Positions 17,368 to 25,097 of a DNA stretch of 38,508 nucleotides are shown piece by piece (within the stretch, counting starts at the first letter, position 1; each line of letters begins with the position of its first letter). Under the pieces are notes generated by a model. It did not search any database. It had not been told where the DNA came from and worked only from the letters and a program-made list of their open reading frames with translations. A program made the position numbers and the translations under genes. Source of the DNA: Blastocatellia bacterium (GTDB lineage Bacteria; Acidobacteriota; Blastocatellia; UBA7656). The stretch covers positions 10,210 to 48,717 of the forward strand of contig JAHFUG010000003.1 in the NCBI GenBank assembly GCA_023265195.1. Reading direction: 5' to 3'.

Positions 17368-17399
17368 GCGGTTTATTTCCGCCGAGCACAACTAGAACG

Positions 17400-17933
17400 T
17401 CAATGTTCCGCTCCAGCCACCGGCGCTCCCTTGCACCGGCCGCCCATTCTATCGGGATGATTGAGCCACTTCATCAATAACTCCGGCTCGATCTTGACCT
17501 GCACCACGGTCGCTTCCCGAGGCTCGATAGTGACAACCAATAACTTCACGTCGTTTCCAGCTTCCCTTGCGTAGATCCGAGTCCACTCACCTTGATCTCG
17601 TGAGAAAATCCGAACCAGTGGCCGCCAGTCCGGTCCAAGCGATGTCTCAATGTCGGCGTCGAATCCGGTGATGTCCGGCAGGACGCTGAAGTCCTGGTCT
17701 TCAAACACCGCCAGCTTGAACTCTTTCACGCCGCCGGGTTTGGCGGCCTTGACGAAGACGTTAGCGAGTCCAAGGAACGGTATCCTGGTGCGGCGAGCAT
17801 TGTAGCGTGACTCGATGTGGCGGACGACACGATCGAACTCATGGTCCATCGCCCAGACCGTGGCCGGCCCCGCCGCCAGAACCAGCACGAAGATCACAAA
17901 CTGGAGCGCAACTCTGTTCCGTAGTCTCATCAC
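17400..17933 (-). CDS. Secreted DUF4252-like protein
   Basis: This 177-residue protein has a signal peptide (ALQFVIFVLVLAAGPATVWA). The mature part follows the same plan as the next gene upstream: an N-terminal helix (VVRHIESRY), a beta stretch with KEFKLAVFEDQDFS, a central GPDWRPLVRIFS segment and a late beta pair (LLVVTIEPREATVVQVKIE). It is therefore probably a diverged paralogue of the DUF4252 protein encoded 3 bases upstream. Function is unknown. As the terminal gene of a sigma/anti-sigma operon it may be an envelope-stress effector or sensor. Confidence 0.75.
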   Translation of the reverse strand: MMRLRNRVALQFVIFVLVLAAGPATVWAMDHEFDRVVRHIESRYNARRTRIPFLGLANVFVKAAKPGGVKEFKLAVFEDQDFSVLPDITGFDADIETSLGPDWRPLVRIFSRDQGEWTRIYAREAGNDVKLLVVTIEPREATVVQVKIEPELLMKWLNHPDRMGGRCKGAPVAGAEH

Positions 17934-17936
17934 GGC

Positions 17937-18509
17937 TTACTCCTTTTTTGATTTCTTCCCTTTGTCCAGTTTCGGTATGCCGAATGCGCCGCCCAGATTG
18001 ACGAGTCTTTCCAGATCGACCGGGCCAACAATATTGACTATGGTGAACTCCTTTGGTTCGGCGGACAGGACGGCCAAGCCGGTCATCGCGCCGCCTTCGG
18101 TCATAGCGTAAACCTCAACGTTATCGCCCCCCTGTTTGCTGAGCACGCCCACGATCCGCGACCAGCCTGGTCCCTTGAGAAGAGAGCGGACCGCTTCCAC
18201 GTCTTCCTTCGAGTACTCCCCCTCTTTATCGAACTCGAAGCTCTTGACGTAGACGCCCTGTAGTTTTTCGACCAATTCCTTGGCCTTAGCTTCGTCCGAC
18301 GATTTGTCATTAGACAAGAACCGGCCGGCCAGCTTGAGCATCTGGCCGTCAAGCGACACATCCACGACTTCACGAGCCTTGGCGTGAAGGTGTTCCAGAT
18401 TCGGCAACTGTAGCTTCGCCGCCTGGGCAAACGCGTTAGCTTGCGCGGCGATCAAACAAAAGGCCGCAACGGCGGCTGTCCTCAATAGAATTGTCGTGAC
18501 TGATTTCAT
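17937..18509 (-). CDS. Secreted DUF4252-family protein
   Basis: This 190-residue protein has a signal peptide (VTTILLRTAAVAAFCLIAAQ). It then shows the DUF4252 layout: VDVSLDGQMLKLAGRFLS, LVEKLQGVYVKSFEFDKEGE, VRSLLKGPGWSRIVGVLSK, and a final EFTIVNIVGPVDLERLVNLG. The tail is lysine-rich. Its ATG overlaps the stop of the anti-sigma candidate by 4 bases, indicating translational coupling. In several phyla DUF4252 genes follow ECF sigma and anti-sigma genes, matching this context. Biochemical function is unknown. Confidence 0.87.
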   Translation of the reverse strand: MKSVTTILLRTAAVAAFCLIAAQANAFAQAAKLQLPNLEHLHAKAREVVDVSLDGQMLKLAGRFLSNDKSSDEAKAKELVEKLQGVYVKSFEFDKEGEYSKEDVEAVRSLLKGPGWSRIVGVLSKQGGDNVEVYAMTEGGAMTGLAVLSAEPKEFTIVNIVGPVDLERLVNLGGAFGIPKLDKGKKSKKE

Positions 18510-19072
18510 GATTTCCTCCGTTGTTCTTGCTGGTAATCAAACAAAAGCGCGTTAGCCCCCTCGTCGCTCGACTTCAGGCGCTGAATGACTTCGAGCTTGC
18601 CGGTGACCAGCTTGAGGGCGGCCAGGAGATCTTCGCTCGGGCGATCAACGCGGCTCGCGCGCGGCTTGCGGCGCCGCTCCGCCGGGCGGTTCTGATTGGA
18701 CTCGATTTCGCGCTCCACCGGCTGTGGCGGCGCGCCGATCTCGGAGACTCTTCGCTGGGCGATATTAATTTTTTCGCTCGCCACCCCGAGAGCGAGCATG
18801 AGTTGGTTTTTGGCTGCTTCGGCCTTCGCGGCTTCTTTCGCCCGTTCAATCTGGAGCGCGAAAAGGCCGGAGATCACGCACAGCAGCGCGACGCCTGCCG
18901 CCAATCGAACCAGCGGCGATCTGAAAGGGGACAACAGCGTTCTCCAAAAAATGACGCGCGGTTTCTCATACCGTTGCGTTTCCGGCTCGACCCTGGCCAT
19001 GACTTTTTCGGCGAATCCCGGCGGCGGTTCGGTTCGCTTCAATGCGGATTTCAACTCTTCATCGAGGTTCAT
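18506..19072 (-). CDS. Single-pass membrane protein, probable anti-sigma factor
   Basis: This 188-residue protein has a short cytoplasmic N-terminus (EELKSALKRTEPPPGFAEKV) and a transmembrane helix at about 55-75 (RLAAGVALLCVISGLFAL). An Ala/Glu/Lys-rich helix and a basic, Pro/Arg-rich extracytoplasmic segment follow. It lacks the HxxxCxxC zinc motif of ZAS anti-sigma factors. The call rests on topology and on its place 3 bases after the ECF sigma gene. The PPPGFAEKVMARV segment occurs in other proteins that follow ECF sigma genes. It overlaps the DUF4252 gene by 4 bases. Confidence 0.75.
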   Translation of the reverse strand: MNLDEELKSALKRTEPPPGFAEKVMARVEPETQRYEKPRVIFWRTLLSPFRSPLVRLAAGVALLCVISGLFALQIERAKEAAKAEAAKNQLMLALGVASEKINIAQRRVSEIGAPPQPVEREIESNQNRPAERRRKPRASRVDRPSEDLLAALKLVTGKLEVIQRLKSSDEGANALLFDYQQEQRRKS

Positions 19073-19075
19073 GCA

Positions 19076-19630
19076 TTAGCTCCAACTTCTTGCTTCTAGT
19101 CTCGCTACTTTTTCCCGCAGGATCGCGAGCGACCTGCGCAAATGGCTTTTCACGGTGTTGAGCGGCATTCCAATCACCTCGGCGATCTCAGCGGGTTCAA
19201 GGTCTTCCTGATAGCGAAGAATGACAATCATTCGGGCCTTTTCCGGAAGCGCGCCTACCAGGCGCTTAAGCATTCGCTCCACAAACGGATCCTTCGTGAG
19301 ATCCGGGGCTTGAGGCTCGGCGACGTCTTCGAGGCTTATCTGTGGCCTTGCGCTGATCCTTCGGGTGTGGTCAATGCACCGGTGACTGGCGACTTTGCGA
19401 AGCCAGAACCGCAAATGCTCCGGTGATTTGATAGTGGGCAGATTACGATACAGGTGGAAAAAGACGTCTTGGGCGAGGTCTTCCGCCAGGGCGCTGTCTC
19501 CTAAAAAATGATAGGCGATGCTGTAGACCATGCCTTGATGCTCTCGAACGATCGCGGCGAACGCAGCCGGGTCACTCGCCGCTGATTTCAGCAGCCTCTC
19601 ACTGGTCCGGCGCACCGTTGGTTTGCTCAA
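19076..19630 (-). CDS. ECF-family RNA polymerase sigma factor
   Basis: Region 2 is clear (FAAIVREHQGMVYSIAYHF, LAEDLAQDVFFHLYRNL), as is region 4 (LPEKARMIVILRYQEDLEPA, EVIGMPLNTVKSHLRRSL). The frame extends to an ATG at 19780, but those first 50 residues are unrelated to sigma factors. A TTG at 19630 with GAAGGAA 7 bases upstream gives a normal 184-residue ECF protein, so I use it. It is the first gene of a four-gene minus-strand operon with a membrane anti-sigma candidate and two DUF4252-like proteins. It probably responds to an envelope signal; the target promoters cannot be deduced here. Confidence 0.93.
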   Translation of the reverse strand: MSKPTVRRTSERLLKSAASDPAAFAAIVREHQGMVYSIAYHFLGDSALAEDLAQDVFFHLYRNLPTIKSPEHLRFWLRKVASHRCIDHTRRISARPQISLEDVAEPQAPDLTKDPFVERMLKRLVGALPEKARMIVILRYQEDLEPAEIAEVIGMPLNTVKSHLRRSLAILREKVARLEARSWS

Positions 19631-19860
19631 ATTGCGATTCCTTCCGGCCCCACCAGATACTATTACGCTGGGCGCGTTGAATCGAACGCAAAACAACGTT
19701 GCTGTCGCCCTAATCAGCGGCTTATCCGGAATGACAGACTCAGGTCCGTGGCGCTCGAGAGGGGAAGGCGCTGAGGCCATTAGTTCTTCAAGCTCGAGTT
19801 AGCGATCAGTTCTTTGATTGGGTTGCGTTGCTTCGCCTCCGTCACTAGCATTGTCTGCTT

Positions 19861-20724
19861 ATGCCAATAGAACCTCGAGAATCTTACAAAGCTGAATTTG
19901 AATTGCGAAGACGCGACGTGGAGACCGCTTCGGGGAAGGTCTCGATTTCTTATGTGGTCTGCGCGCCGCTCGAGGACGCCGGATTCCTCAACGCATTCAG
20001 CACCCGAGCCGGCGGCGTCAGTCCGTTGCCGTCGGGCTCGCTCAATCTCGCCGAGTTCAATGGTGATACGGCCGAGAACGTCTTGGAGAATCGCCGCTGC
20101 TTCCTGAGCGCAATAAACGCCGAACGAGCGAACCTGATCACCGCCCGCCAGACTCACTCGACGGACCGATACCGCATCGAGTCGCGAACTCAACCGGGCA
20201 ACGTCGGACCAGACTGTGATGCAATGACAACCCGGCTGACCGGTGTGATGCTTGGCATTCAAACAGCGGACTGTTTGCCGATTCTGATTGGCGACACGAA
20301 GACGAAGACGATGGCCGCCGTTCACGCGGGATGGCGCGGGACCGCCGGCCGCATCACCGAGCGGACGGTCGCTGACTTGATCCAAGGGTATGGGGTTGAT
20401 CCGCGGAATTGTATAGCGGCGCTAGGCCCCGCGGCATGCGTCGAATGCTACGAGGTGGGCCAGGACGTCATTGGGCTCTACAAGAAAGAGTTCGGTTACT
20501 GGCGGAACCTCATTGTTAACGTCCAGGAGAACGGCAAAGCGCATTTGGACATCACGTCGGCTAATGTTCAACAACTCGCTTTCTGCGGATTCAGTCCCGA
20601 TCGAATTCATGTCGCGCCGTATTGCACGATGCATCAAAACGATTTGTTCTTTTCGTATCGGCGGGAAAACAGCAGCCGGCCTTTGGGGGTCGGAAGGCTT
20701 CTCTCGGTCATCAGCTTGCGATAA
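19861..20724 (+). CDS. pgeF: Peptidoglycan editing factor PgeF (YfiH/laccase-domain family)
   Basis: This 287-residue cytoplasmic enzyme of the YfiH family hydrolyses aberrant muropeptide precursors in which L-Ser replaces L-Ala; the family was long annotated as multicopper oxidase. The family metal and active-site residues are present: H99 (ARQTHST), C138 (TADCLP) and H155 (HAGWRG). LNLAEFNGDT near 62 and GPAACVECYEVG near 190 are also typical. It is divergent from the ECF operon. The ATG at 19861 has no strong ribosome site. A dispersed repeat follows about 90 bases after its stop. Confidence 0.94.
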   Translation: MPIEPRESYKAEFELRRRDVETASGKVSISYVVCAPLEDAGFLNAFSTRAGGVSPLPSGSLNLAEFNGDTAENVLENRRCFLSAINAERANLITARQTHSTDRYRIESRTQPGNVGPDCDAMTTRLTGVMLGIQTADCLPILIGDTKTKTMAAVHAGWRGTAGRITERTVADLIQGYGVDPRNCIAALGPAACVECYEVGQDVIGLYKKEFGYWRNLIVNVQENGKAHLDITSANVQQLAFCGFSPDRIHVAPYCTMHQNDLFFSYRRENSSRPLGVGRLLSVISLR

Positions 20725-20817
20725 GCCCCCGGTCACTGAAGTCGGCCTTCCCGCCGGCCGAGCATCGCCCCTGGTCTTCGAGCGGCATGGCCGTTGTTTC
20801 AAGAAGGTTCTTAGGAC

Positions 20818-21007
20818 GCGTAAAAGAAATAGGTTCCCTTTTTCGAGGGAGTTCACCGCAGAGACCGCGGAGAGGGACGCAGAGGCGGCTTATTCTCCGC
20901 GGCTCTCTCCGCGATCTCCGCGACTCCGCGGTGAAGTCCTCACTTCACCGGCGGTACTCGTTTCGTGCCGACGCATAACTCAAAACGGGAAGTTAACTTT
21001 TTTACGC
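20818..21007. repeat. Dispersed ~190-bp MITE-like repeat, copy 2 (most complete)
   Basis: The ends are imperfect terminal inverted repeats: GCGTAAAAGAAATAGG on the left and, read on the other strand, GCGTAAAAAAGTTAAC on the right, each followed by TTCCC or TCCC inward. The interior holds nested complementary blocks (TTCACCGC / GCGGTGAA). There is no coding frame of note. Copies are at 11304-11487 and 30061-30224. It occupies the gap between pgeF and the VWFA cluster. Confidence 0.87.
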
Positions 21008-21100
21008 CTCCTTAATCAAAAAGAAGGAGAGGCCAAAGAGGACCGCCCGTACATTGTTCTGGAGAAACGAGTGCGGGGTTAGGACTCTGTAGCAAACGCC

Positions 21101-22120
21101 TCAAGATTCCTTCTGGGCGAAATAGCCGCGGCGATGCCTTACGGTTAGATCCTTCTGGTTCTTTATGCGTAGTTGAATCGTTCTGAACGAACCGTCCTTT
21201 GCATCGTTAGCCGGTTGGTACGCAAGAATGTATTGCGATCTGAGATCCTCGTCGATCTTCGCGTAAGCAACGTCCTGGTCTTCCCTGTTGCGAGGGAAGA
21301 ACGCCCTGCCTCCGGTGTCGTCACAAATCTTCTTCAAGACCCCCGAGGCTATATGGAAATGGTAAGGGTCGCCTATGCCGATCGCATAGCAAATGATCTC
21401 GCTGCGCCAGGCGCGCTCGATGGCTTCTTTCATCTTCGTTCGGCTGGAGGTGTCGTCGCCGTCGGTGACCAGTATTATTACGCGGCGGCCGGCCTCGCGC
21501 CTCAACAAATCGGAAGACACCGCATAGATGGCGTCATACATAGCCGTAGAACCTGCTCCACTATCGTTTATAGGAGGCGTGCCCGTAACCGTTCCGACGC
21601 GCGCTCCGGCCGCCGATATCCTAACGCTCTCCAGCGCCCGCTGCAGCTTCTCTAGACTGGAAGTGAGGCCCTGCAGGAGCTCGGCGTCATTCTCGAACGT
21701 CACCACCGCCGCGGTGTCTTTGTCGGGCCTGAGCACTCTTCGGAAGAACTGCTCTCCGGCCAGTATCTCGTCTCGCAGCGTGTATTGCTGGCTGAGCGAT
21801 ATGTCGATCAGCATCGCGATCGTAATTGGAAGATCGGTTTGCCGCTCGAATGAGAACACCTCTTGAGGCTTGTTGTCTTCGAATACCTCGATGTCATTCT
21901 TGGTGAGATCGTTTATGTACCTGTTCTGTTTGTTAGTAACGTTGAATGGCACGGTCACCAGCGAAGTTCCCAGTTTGAGCGACTGCTCTTCTTCGGGTTT
22001 CTTTTCCTGTTCGGTCTTCTGCTGCTGTTTTGGATCTTTTGATTGGCCGCCGCTGGCTGAATAAAGCAAGACCGGAGATAGGAGCGATGCAATGACCAGA
22101 CCGACTTTGATGAACTTCAT
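21101..22120 (-). CDS. VWFA-related secreted protein 1
   Basis: This protein of about 339 residues has a signal peptide (MKFIKVGLVIASLLSPVLLY) and a short charged linker. A beta domain (LVTVPFNVTNKQNRYINDLT, VEVFEDNKPQEVFSF-like) precedes a von Willebrand A domain. The metal-site residues are intact: DISLS (DxSxS), TAMYDAIYA and TDGDDTS. The C-terminus (SQYILAYQPANDAKDGSFRT) is typical of the 'VWFA-related Acidobacterial domain' family. The molecular role of that family is unknown; metal-dependent adhesion is likely. A GTG at 22129, one base after the previous stop, would add 3 residues. It is the third gene of a tandem trio and is almost certainly co-translated with the second. Confidence 0.93.
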   Translation of the reverse strand: MKFIKVGLVIASLLSPVLLYSASGGQSKDPKQQQKTEQEKKPEEEQSLKLGTSLVTVPFNVTNKQNRYINDLTKNDIEVFEDNKPQEVFSFERQTDLPITIAMLIDISLSQQYTLRDEILAGEQFFRRVLRPDKDTAAVVTFENDAELLQGLTSSLEKLQRALESVRISAAGARVGTVTGTPPINDSGAGSTAMYDAIYAVSSDLLRREAGRRVIILVTDGDDTSSRTKMKEAIERAWRSEIICYAIGIGDPYHFHIASGVLKKICDDTGGRAFFPRNREDQDVAYAKIDEDLRSQYILAYQPANDAKDGSFRTIQLRIKNQKDLTVRHRRGYFAQKES

Positions 22121-22130
22121 TTTTGTCACT

Positions 22131-23372
22131 TCATTTCTTTATGTCTTCGAGAGGGGCGTAGTACCCCCGCCGATGAATGACGCGAACGTCAGCACGGTTG
22201 GCGATGTTGACCTCGATACGCCGGAACGCGCCGTCCCTGGCGGTGTTGGAAGGCTCGTATGCAATCAGATACTGGCTTCGCATCTCGTTTTCAATCTGAC
22301 GGAAGCCGCCTAGAAGCTCGTCGGGGTTTCGCGGGAAATAAGCGCGGCCCCCGGTTTCGGAGGACATCTTTCTCAACACATCTTCTCTTACGCCCTCGAA
22401 GCGGAATCGGTCACCGATTCCTATCGAGTAAATCATTACGCCCGAGCGCCATGCCCTGTCTATTGCGTCCTCGAGCTTGCGGTTGCTGGCGTTGTCGACC
22501 CCGTCCGTCAACAAAATGATAGCGCGCCGCGCGTTCGCTTCATCGCCTGACGCGCGAGCCTCGCCTCGCCCCAGAACCTCGTCGACCGTTATATAAACGG
22601 CGTCGTACAGCGCCGTGGCTTGGTTGCGCGGCGAAGTCGAAGCGAACCGCCGCGAGAACTCTATCTGATCCAGCGCGCGATTGACGGTCTCGATGCGAGA
22701 CGTGAGTCCCTGAGCCAGTTCAACGTCTTCTCTGAAGGTCAGTATGGCCGCAAGATCCGAGCTTGCGCGAATGATCGAATGAAGGAAGTATGCGGCGGCC
22801 ATCTTTTCCTGTGGAAACGTGAACTCCTGGCTGCCCGAGAGATCGATCAGAATCGCGATGCGGATAGGGAGATTGACCTCGCGCTTGAAGGTGAACACGG
22901 ACTGCGGGCGGCCGTCTTCGAGCACCTTGACGTCTTCTTGCCGCAGATCCCCTACGATGTGGTTCATGCGGTCGACGGCGCTGAAAACCACGTTCACCAG
23001 ATCGGTCCCAAGACGAACCGCCTGGTCTGACACAGGTATATCGGCGTCCGTTGTTTCTTTGTTCTGGTCTTTTCGGGCATCCTGCGATTTCGTTTGTTGA
23101 GGAGCCGGACGCGTCACCGGCTTTTGTCCGGGCTTCGTGCTTTGGGCGAGGGTAATCGACGCCAAAAGGACGAATGGGATCAAAGCCGCGGCTAAAGCCA
23201 ACTTGGGGAATTGATGATTGATGAACGGGAATTGGGAATTGATGATTGATGATTGATGAACGGGAATTGGGAATTGATGATTGATGATTGATGATTGATG
23301 ATTGATGAACGGGAATTGGGAATTGATGATTGATGAACGGGAATTGGGAATTGATGATTGATGATCTTTCAT
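22131..23372 (-). CDS. VWFA-related secreted protein 2 with repeat-encoded N-terminus
   Basis: This protein of about 413 residues is a paralogue of its two neighbours. The A domain has DLSGS, TALYDAVYI and TDGVDNAS, and the C-terminus reads SQYLIAYEPSNTARDGAFRR. The ATG at 23372 has a GAGG site 9 bases upstream. Between it and the signal-peptide core (KLALAAALIPFVLLASITLA, about residue 55) lie about 50 residues encoded by a 7-base-periodic repeat (HQSSIINSQFPFINHQ). Unit length 7 is not a multiple of 3, so a gain or loss of one unit would shift the frame. The frame is open in this copy. The frame extends further to 23462, but that start has no good ribosome site. Confidence 0.9.
   Translation of the reverse strand: MKDHQSSIPNSRSSIINSQFPFINHQSSIINHQFPIPVHQSSIINSQFPFINHQFPKLALAAALIPFVLLASITLAQSTKPGQKPVTRPAPQQTKSQDARKDQNKETTDADIPVSDQAVRLGTDLVNVVFSAVDRMNHIVGDLRQEDVKVLEDGRPQSVFTFKREVNLPIRIAILIDLSGSQEFTFPQEKMAAAYFLHSIIRASSDLAAILTFREDVELAQGLTSRIETVNRALDQIEFSRRFASTSPRNQATALYDAVYITVDEVLGRGEARASGDEANARRAIILLTDGVDNASNRKLEDAIDRAWRSGVMIYSIGIGDRFRFEGVREDVLRKMSSETGGRAYFPRNPDELLGGFRQIENEMRSQYLIAYEPSNTARDGAFRRIEVNIANRADVRVIHRRGYYAPLEDIKK
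23207..23367 (+). repeat. Heptanucleotide-based tandem repeat inside a coding start
   Basis: Units of GATGATT (2 to 5 copies per block) alternate with a 14- to 20-base block GAACGGGAATTGGGAATT, giving at least four compound units with a basic 28-base period (4 x 7). It lies wholly within the first 55 codons of the second VWFA gene. Similar sequence in inverted orientation lies upstream of that gene at 23510-23608. Confidence 0.92.
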
Positions 23373-23509
23373 GTCTATTTGTCCTCGCTCTGCTTCATAG
23401 CGCCGTCCCCGCTTCACACCGTTATTCCGGCCAGTGATCAACTTGTTGACGTTCTCATCCAATGAGCTAAAAGCTAAACAGTCTCATTGAAAACTCCGCA
23501 TTCATTGAT

Positions 23510-23608
23510 TCGCAATCATCAATCCCCCATTCCCCTCCCCGTTCATCAATCATCAATCTGCAATCATCAATTCCCCCATTCCCCTCCCCGTTCATCAATC
23601 ATCAATTC
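23510..23608 (-). repeat. Inverted copy of the GATGATT-type repeat
   Basis: Two compound units (CAATCATCAAT, CCCCCATTCCCCTCCCC, GTTCATCAATCATCAAT) run in the opposite sense to the tract at 23207-23367. Together the two tracts bracket the ATG, ribosome site and putative promoter of the second VWFA gene (23368-23509). The tract ends at the stop codon of the third VWFA gene. Confidence 0.85.
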
Positions 23609-23610
23609 CC

Positions 23611-24573
23611 CTAATACGTGTATCCCTGCTTGTGGAAGAGATGTCCGTCAGCGGAAATCAGTTTGACTTTGATCGAGCGTTTTTTGCCGGTCCGATCTTG
23701 ATTATCAGGCCTGTAGTTCAGCACATATTCATGCCGGAGATCGTCAGCGACATAGCTGAAGGACCTGAACAACTCGAGCTTCTGAGAGGGCAGAAACACC
23801 TGACCTCCGGTCTCCTCGCACAAGCGGCGAAGATCTCGATCATCGGAGCCCTCGACGTTGCCGCTGGTAATGCCTGATATGTTTTTGGTGCTGATCCCGA
23901 ACACCGTCACATCGTACCGCTGAGCGATCTCGATGGCTTCCTTCAGCGAGCGCTCGCTGGCGGTGTCTTCTCCGTCGGAGATGATCAGAACTATGGCTCG
24001 CGCGTCGGAGCCCGCCAGACTGGCCATCTTTTCCTCGATGATGCGGTGGACGGCGTCGTACATTCGAGTGTAGCCGCCCGCCTTCACTTTCTTGATGCCT
24101 TTGATCAGCAATTCTTGCGAGTCAGTGAAGTCTTGATGCATCTCGACGTTAGAATCGAAGGTCGCGAACAATACGAGATCTCTGCGCCGGTAGTTAGTCA
24201 CGGTCGATACGAAGTCTTCCGCGGCGTCCTTCTCGAAAGGAAGTTTGAGCTTGACGCTTTCGCTGGAGTCCATCAATAGCGCGACTCTGAGTGGAAGCTG
24301 GCTCGGCGACTGAAACGAGTCTATTACTTGCTTCTTGTTGTCCTCGTAGACCTCGAAGTTCCGCTGGATAAGGCCGGGAACGAACTTATTCTTCTGTTTG
24401 ACTGATATTGGAAGGCGCACTGAAAGGATGCCGATGCGCTGAGCCTTGTCGTCCTGGCCGGATTTGGTTTTTGTCTGATCCGGCTTGGATTCGGGCTTTT
24501 GCGCGATCACGGCTCCGCAGGCGAGCATCAGACAAATAGTAGCTGAGTTTATCAGTCGGGTTGAGCGTCGCAT
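23611..24573 (-). CDS. VWFA-related secreted protein 3
   Basis: This protein of about 320 residues has a signal peptide (STRLINSATICLMLACGAVI). A beta segment (LPISVKQKNKFVPGLIQRNF, VYEDNKKQVIDSF) precedes an A domain with an intact metal site (DSSES, TRMYDAVHR, SDGEDTAS). The C-terminus reads HEYVLNYRPDNQDRTGKKRS and ends in HLFHKQGYTY. The frame extends to 24678, but the ATG at 24573 directly precedes the signal peptide and is preferred; a GGAGGG lies about 14 bases upstream. It is the first of the tandem trio. The first two genes are separated by 238 bases that contain the inverted repeat tract, so they may be transcribed separately. Confidence 0.9.
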   Translation of the reverse strand: MRRSTRLINSATICLMLACGAVIAQKPESKPDQTKTKSGQDDKAQRIGILSVRLPISVKQKNKFVPGLIQRNFEVYEDNKKQVIDSFQSPSQLPLRVALLMDSSESVKLKLPFEKDAAEDFVSTVTNYRRRDLVLFATFDSNVEMHQDFTDSQELLIKGIKKVKAGGYTRMYDAVHRIIEEKMASLAGSDARAIVLIISDGEDTASERSLKEAIEIAQRYDVTVFGISTKNISGITSGNVEGSDDRDLRRLCEETGGQVFLPSQKLELFRSFSYVADDLRHEYVLNYRPDNQDRTGKKRSIKVKLISADGHLFHKQGYTY

Positions 24574-24701
24574 TGGTGTTCGGAAGCCCTCCGGTGCAGT
24601 CGCTAAGATGTCACTGATGTTGGAGCGCGATGCTCTAGACGAAAAAAAAGTATAGAGGCGCGTTTGAAGGGGTGTCAATCAGAGCGCCGCAGTTCCCGGC
24701 G

Positions 24702-25097
24702 ACGGATATGAATTGGCCGCGGATCCTATCCTTGATGCAGTATGCGGTCGAAGCGCTCAAAGTCGGAAACATCATCGTCCGCGGCCAATACGGATGCGGT
24801 GGAGTCCAGGGTGCGATCGCGACGAGCGGGTTAGGATTGATTGACAACTGGCTGCGGCGTGCAAGACGTGATGCAGAAACATACATCCGTACTCTATGGA
24901 ATTACAGGGGAGTCGCAGAGGGTGCGAGCGTCTGTGAGGTGAATGTCATCGAGCAGGTCGTGAATGTGTGTCATATGACTGGGGTGCGGGAGGCGTGGCG
25001 GAGGGGAGAAGAATCGAGAGTCGATGGATTGACTTATGGGTTGGAGGATGGACTATTGCCCGTTTTGGGAATATGCGTGACCGTCAGGAGTAGATGA
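24702..25097 (+). pseudogene. 5'-truncated beta-class carbonic anhydrase remnant
   Basis: The translated frame matches the C-terminal part of beta-carbonic anhydrases in order: LSLMQYAVEALKVGNIIVRG, YGCGGV, LGLIDNWLRRARRDAE, VNVIEQVVNVC, REAWRRGE, and YGLEDGLLPVLGI. The N-terminal third to half, with the first zinc cysteine and the CxDSR region, is absent. In the surviving zinc motif (normally HYGCGG) the histidine ligand is glutamine (QYGCGG). The gene is therefore both truncated and missing a metal ligand, and cannot be an active enzyme. It abuts the leader of the VWFA trio, suggesting a rearrangement at about 24700. Confidence 0.85.

Noticed and set aside
19631-19780. Fifty-residue N-terminal extension of the ECF sigma factor
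   Set aside because: It has no similarity to sigma factors, and a TTG with a better ribosome site gives the normal length.
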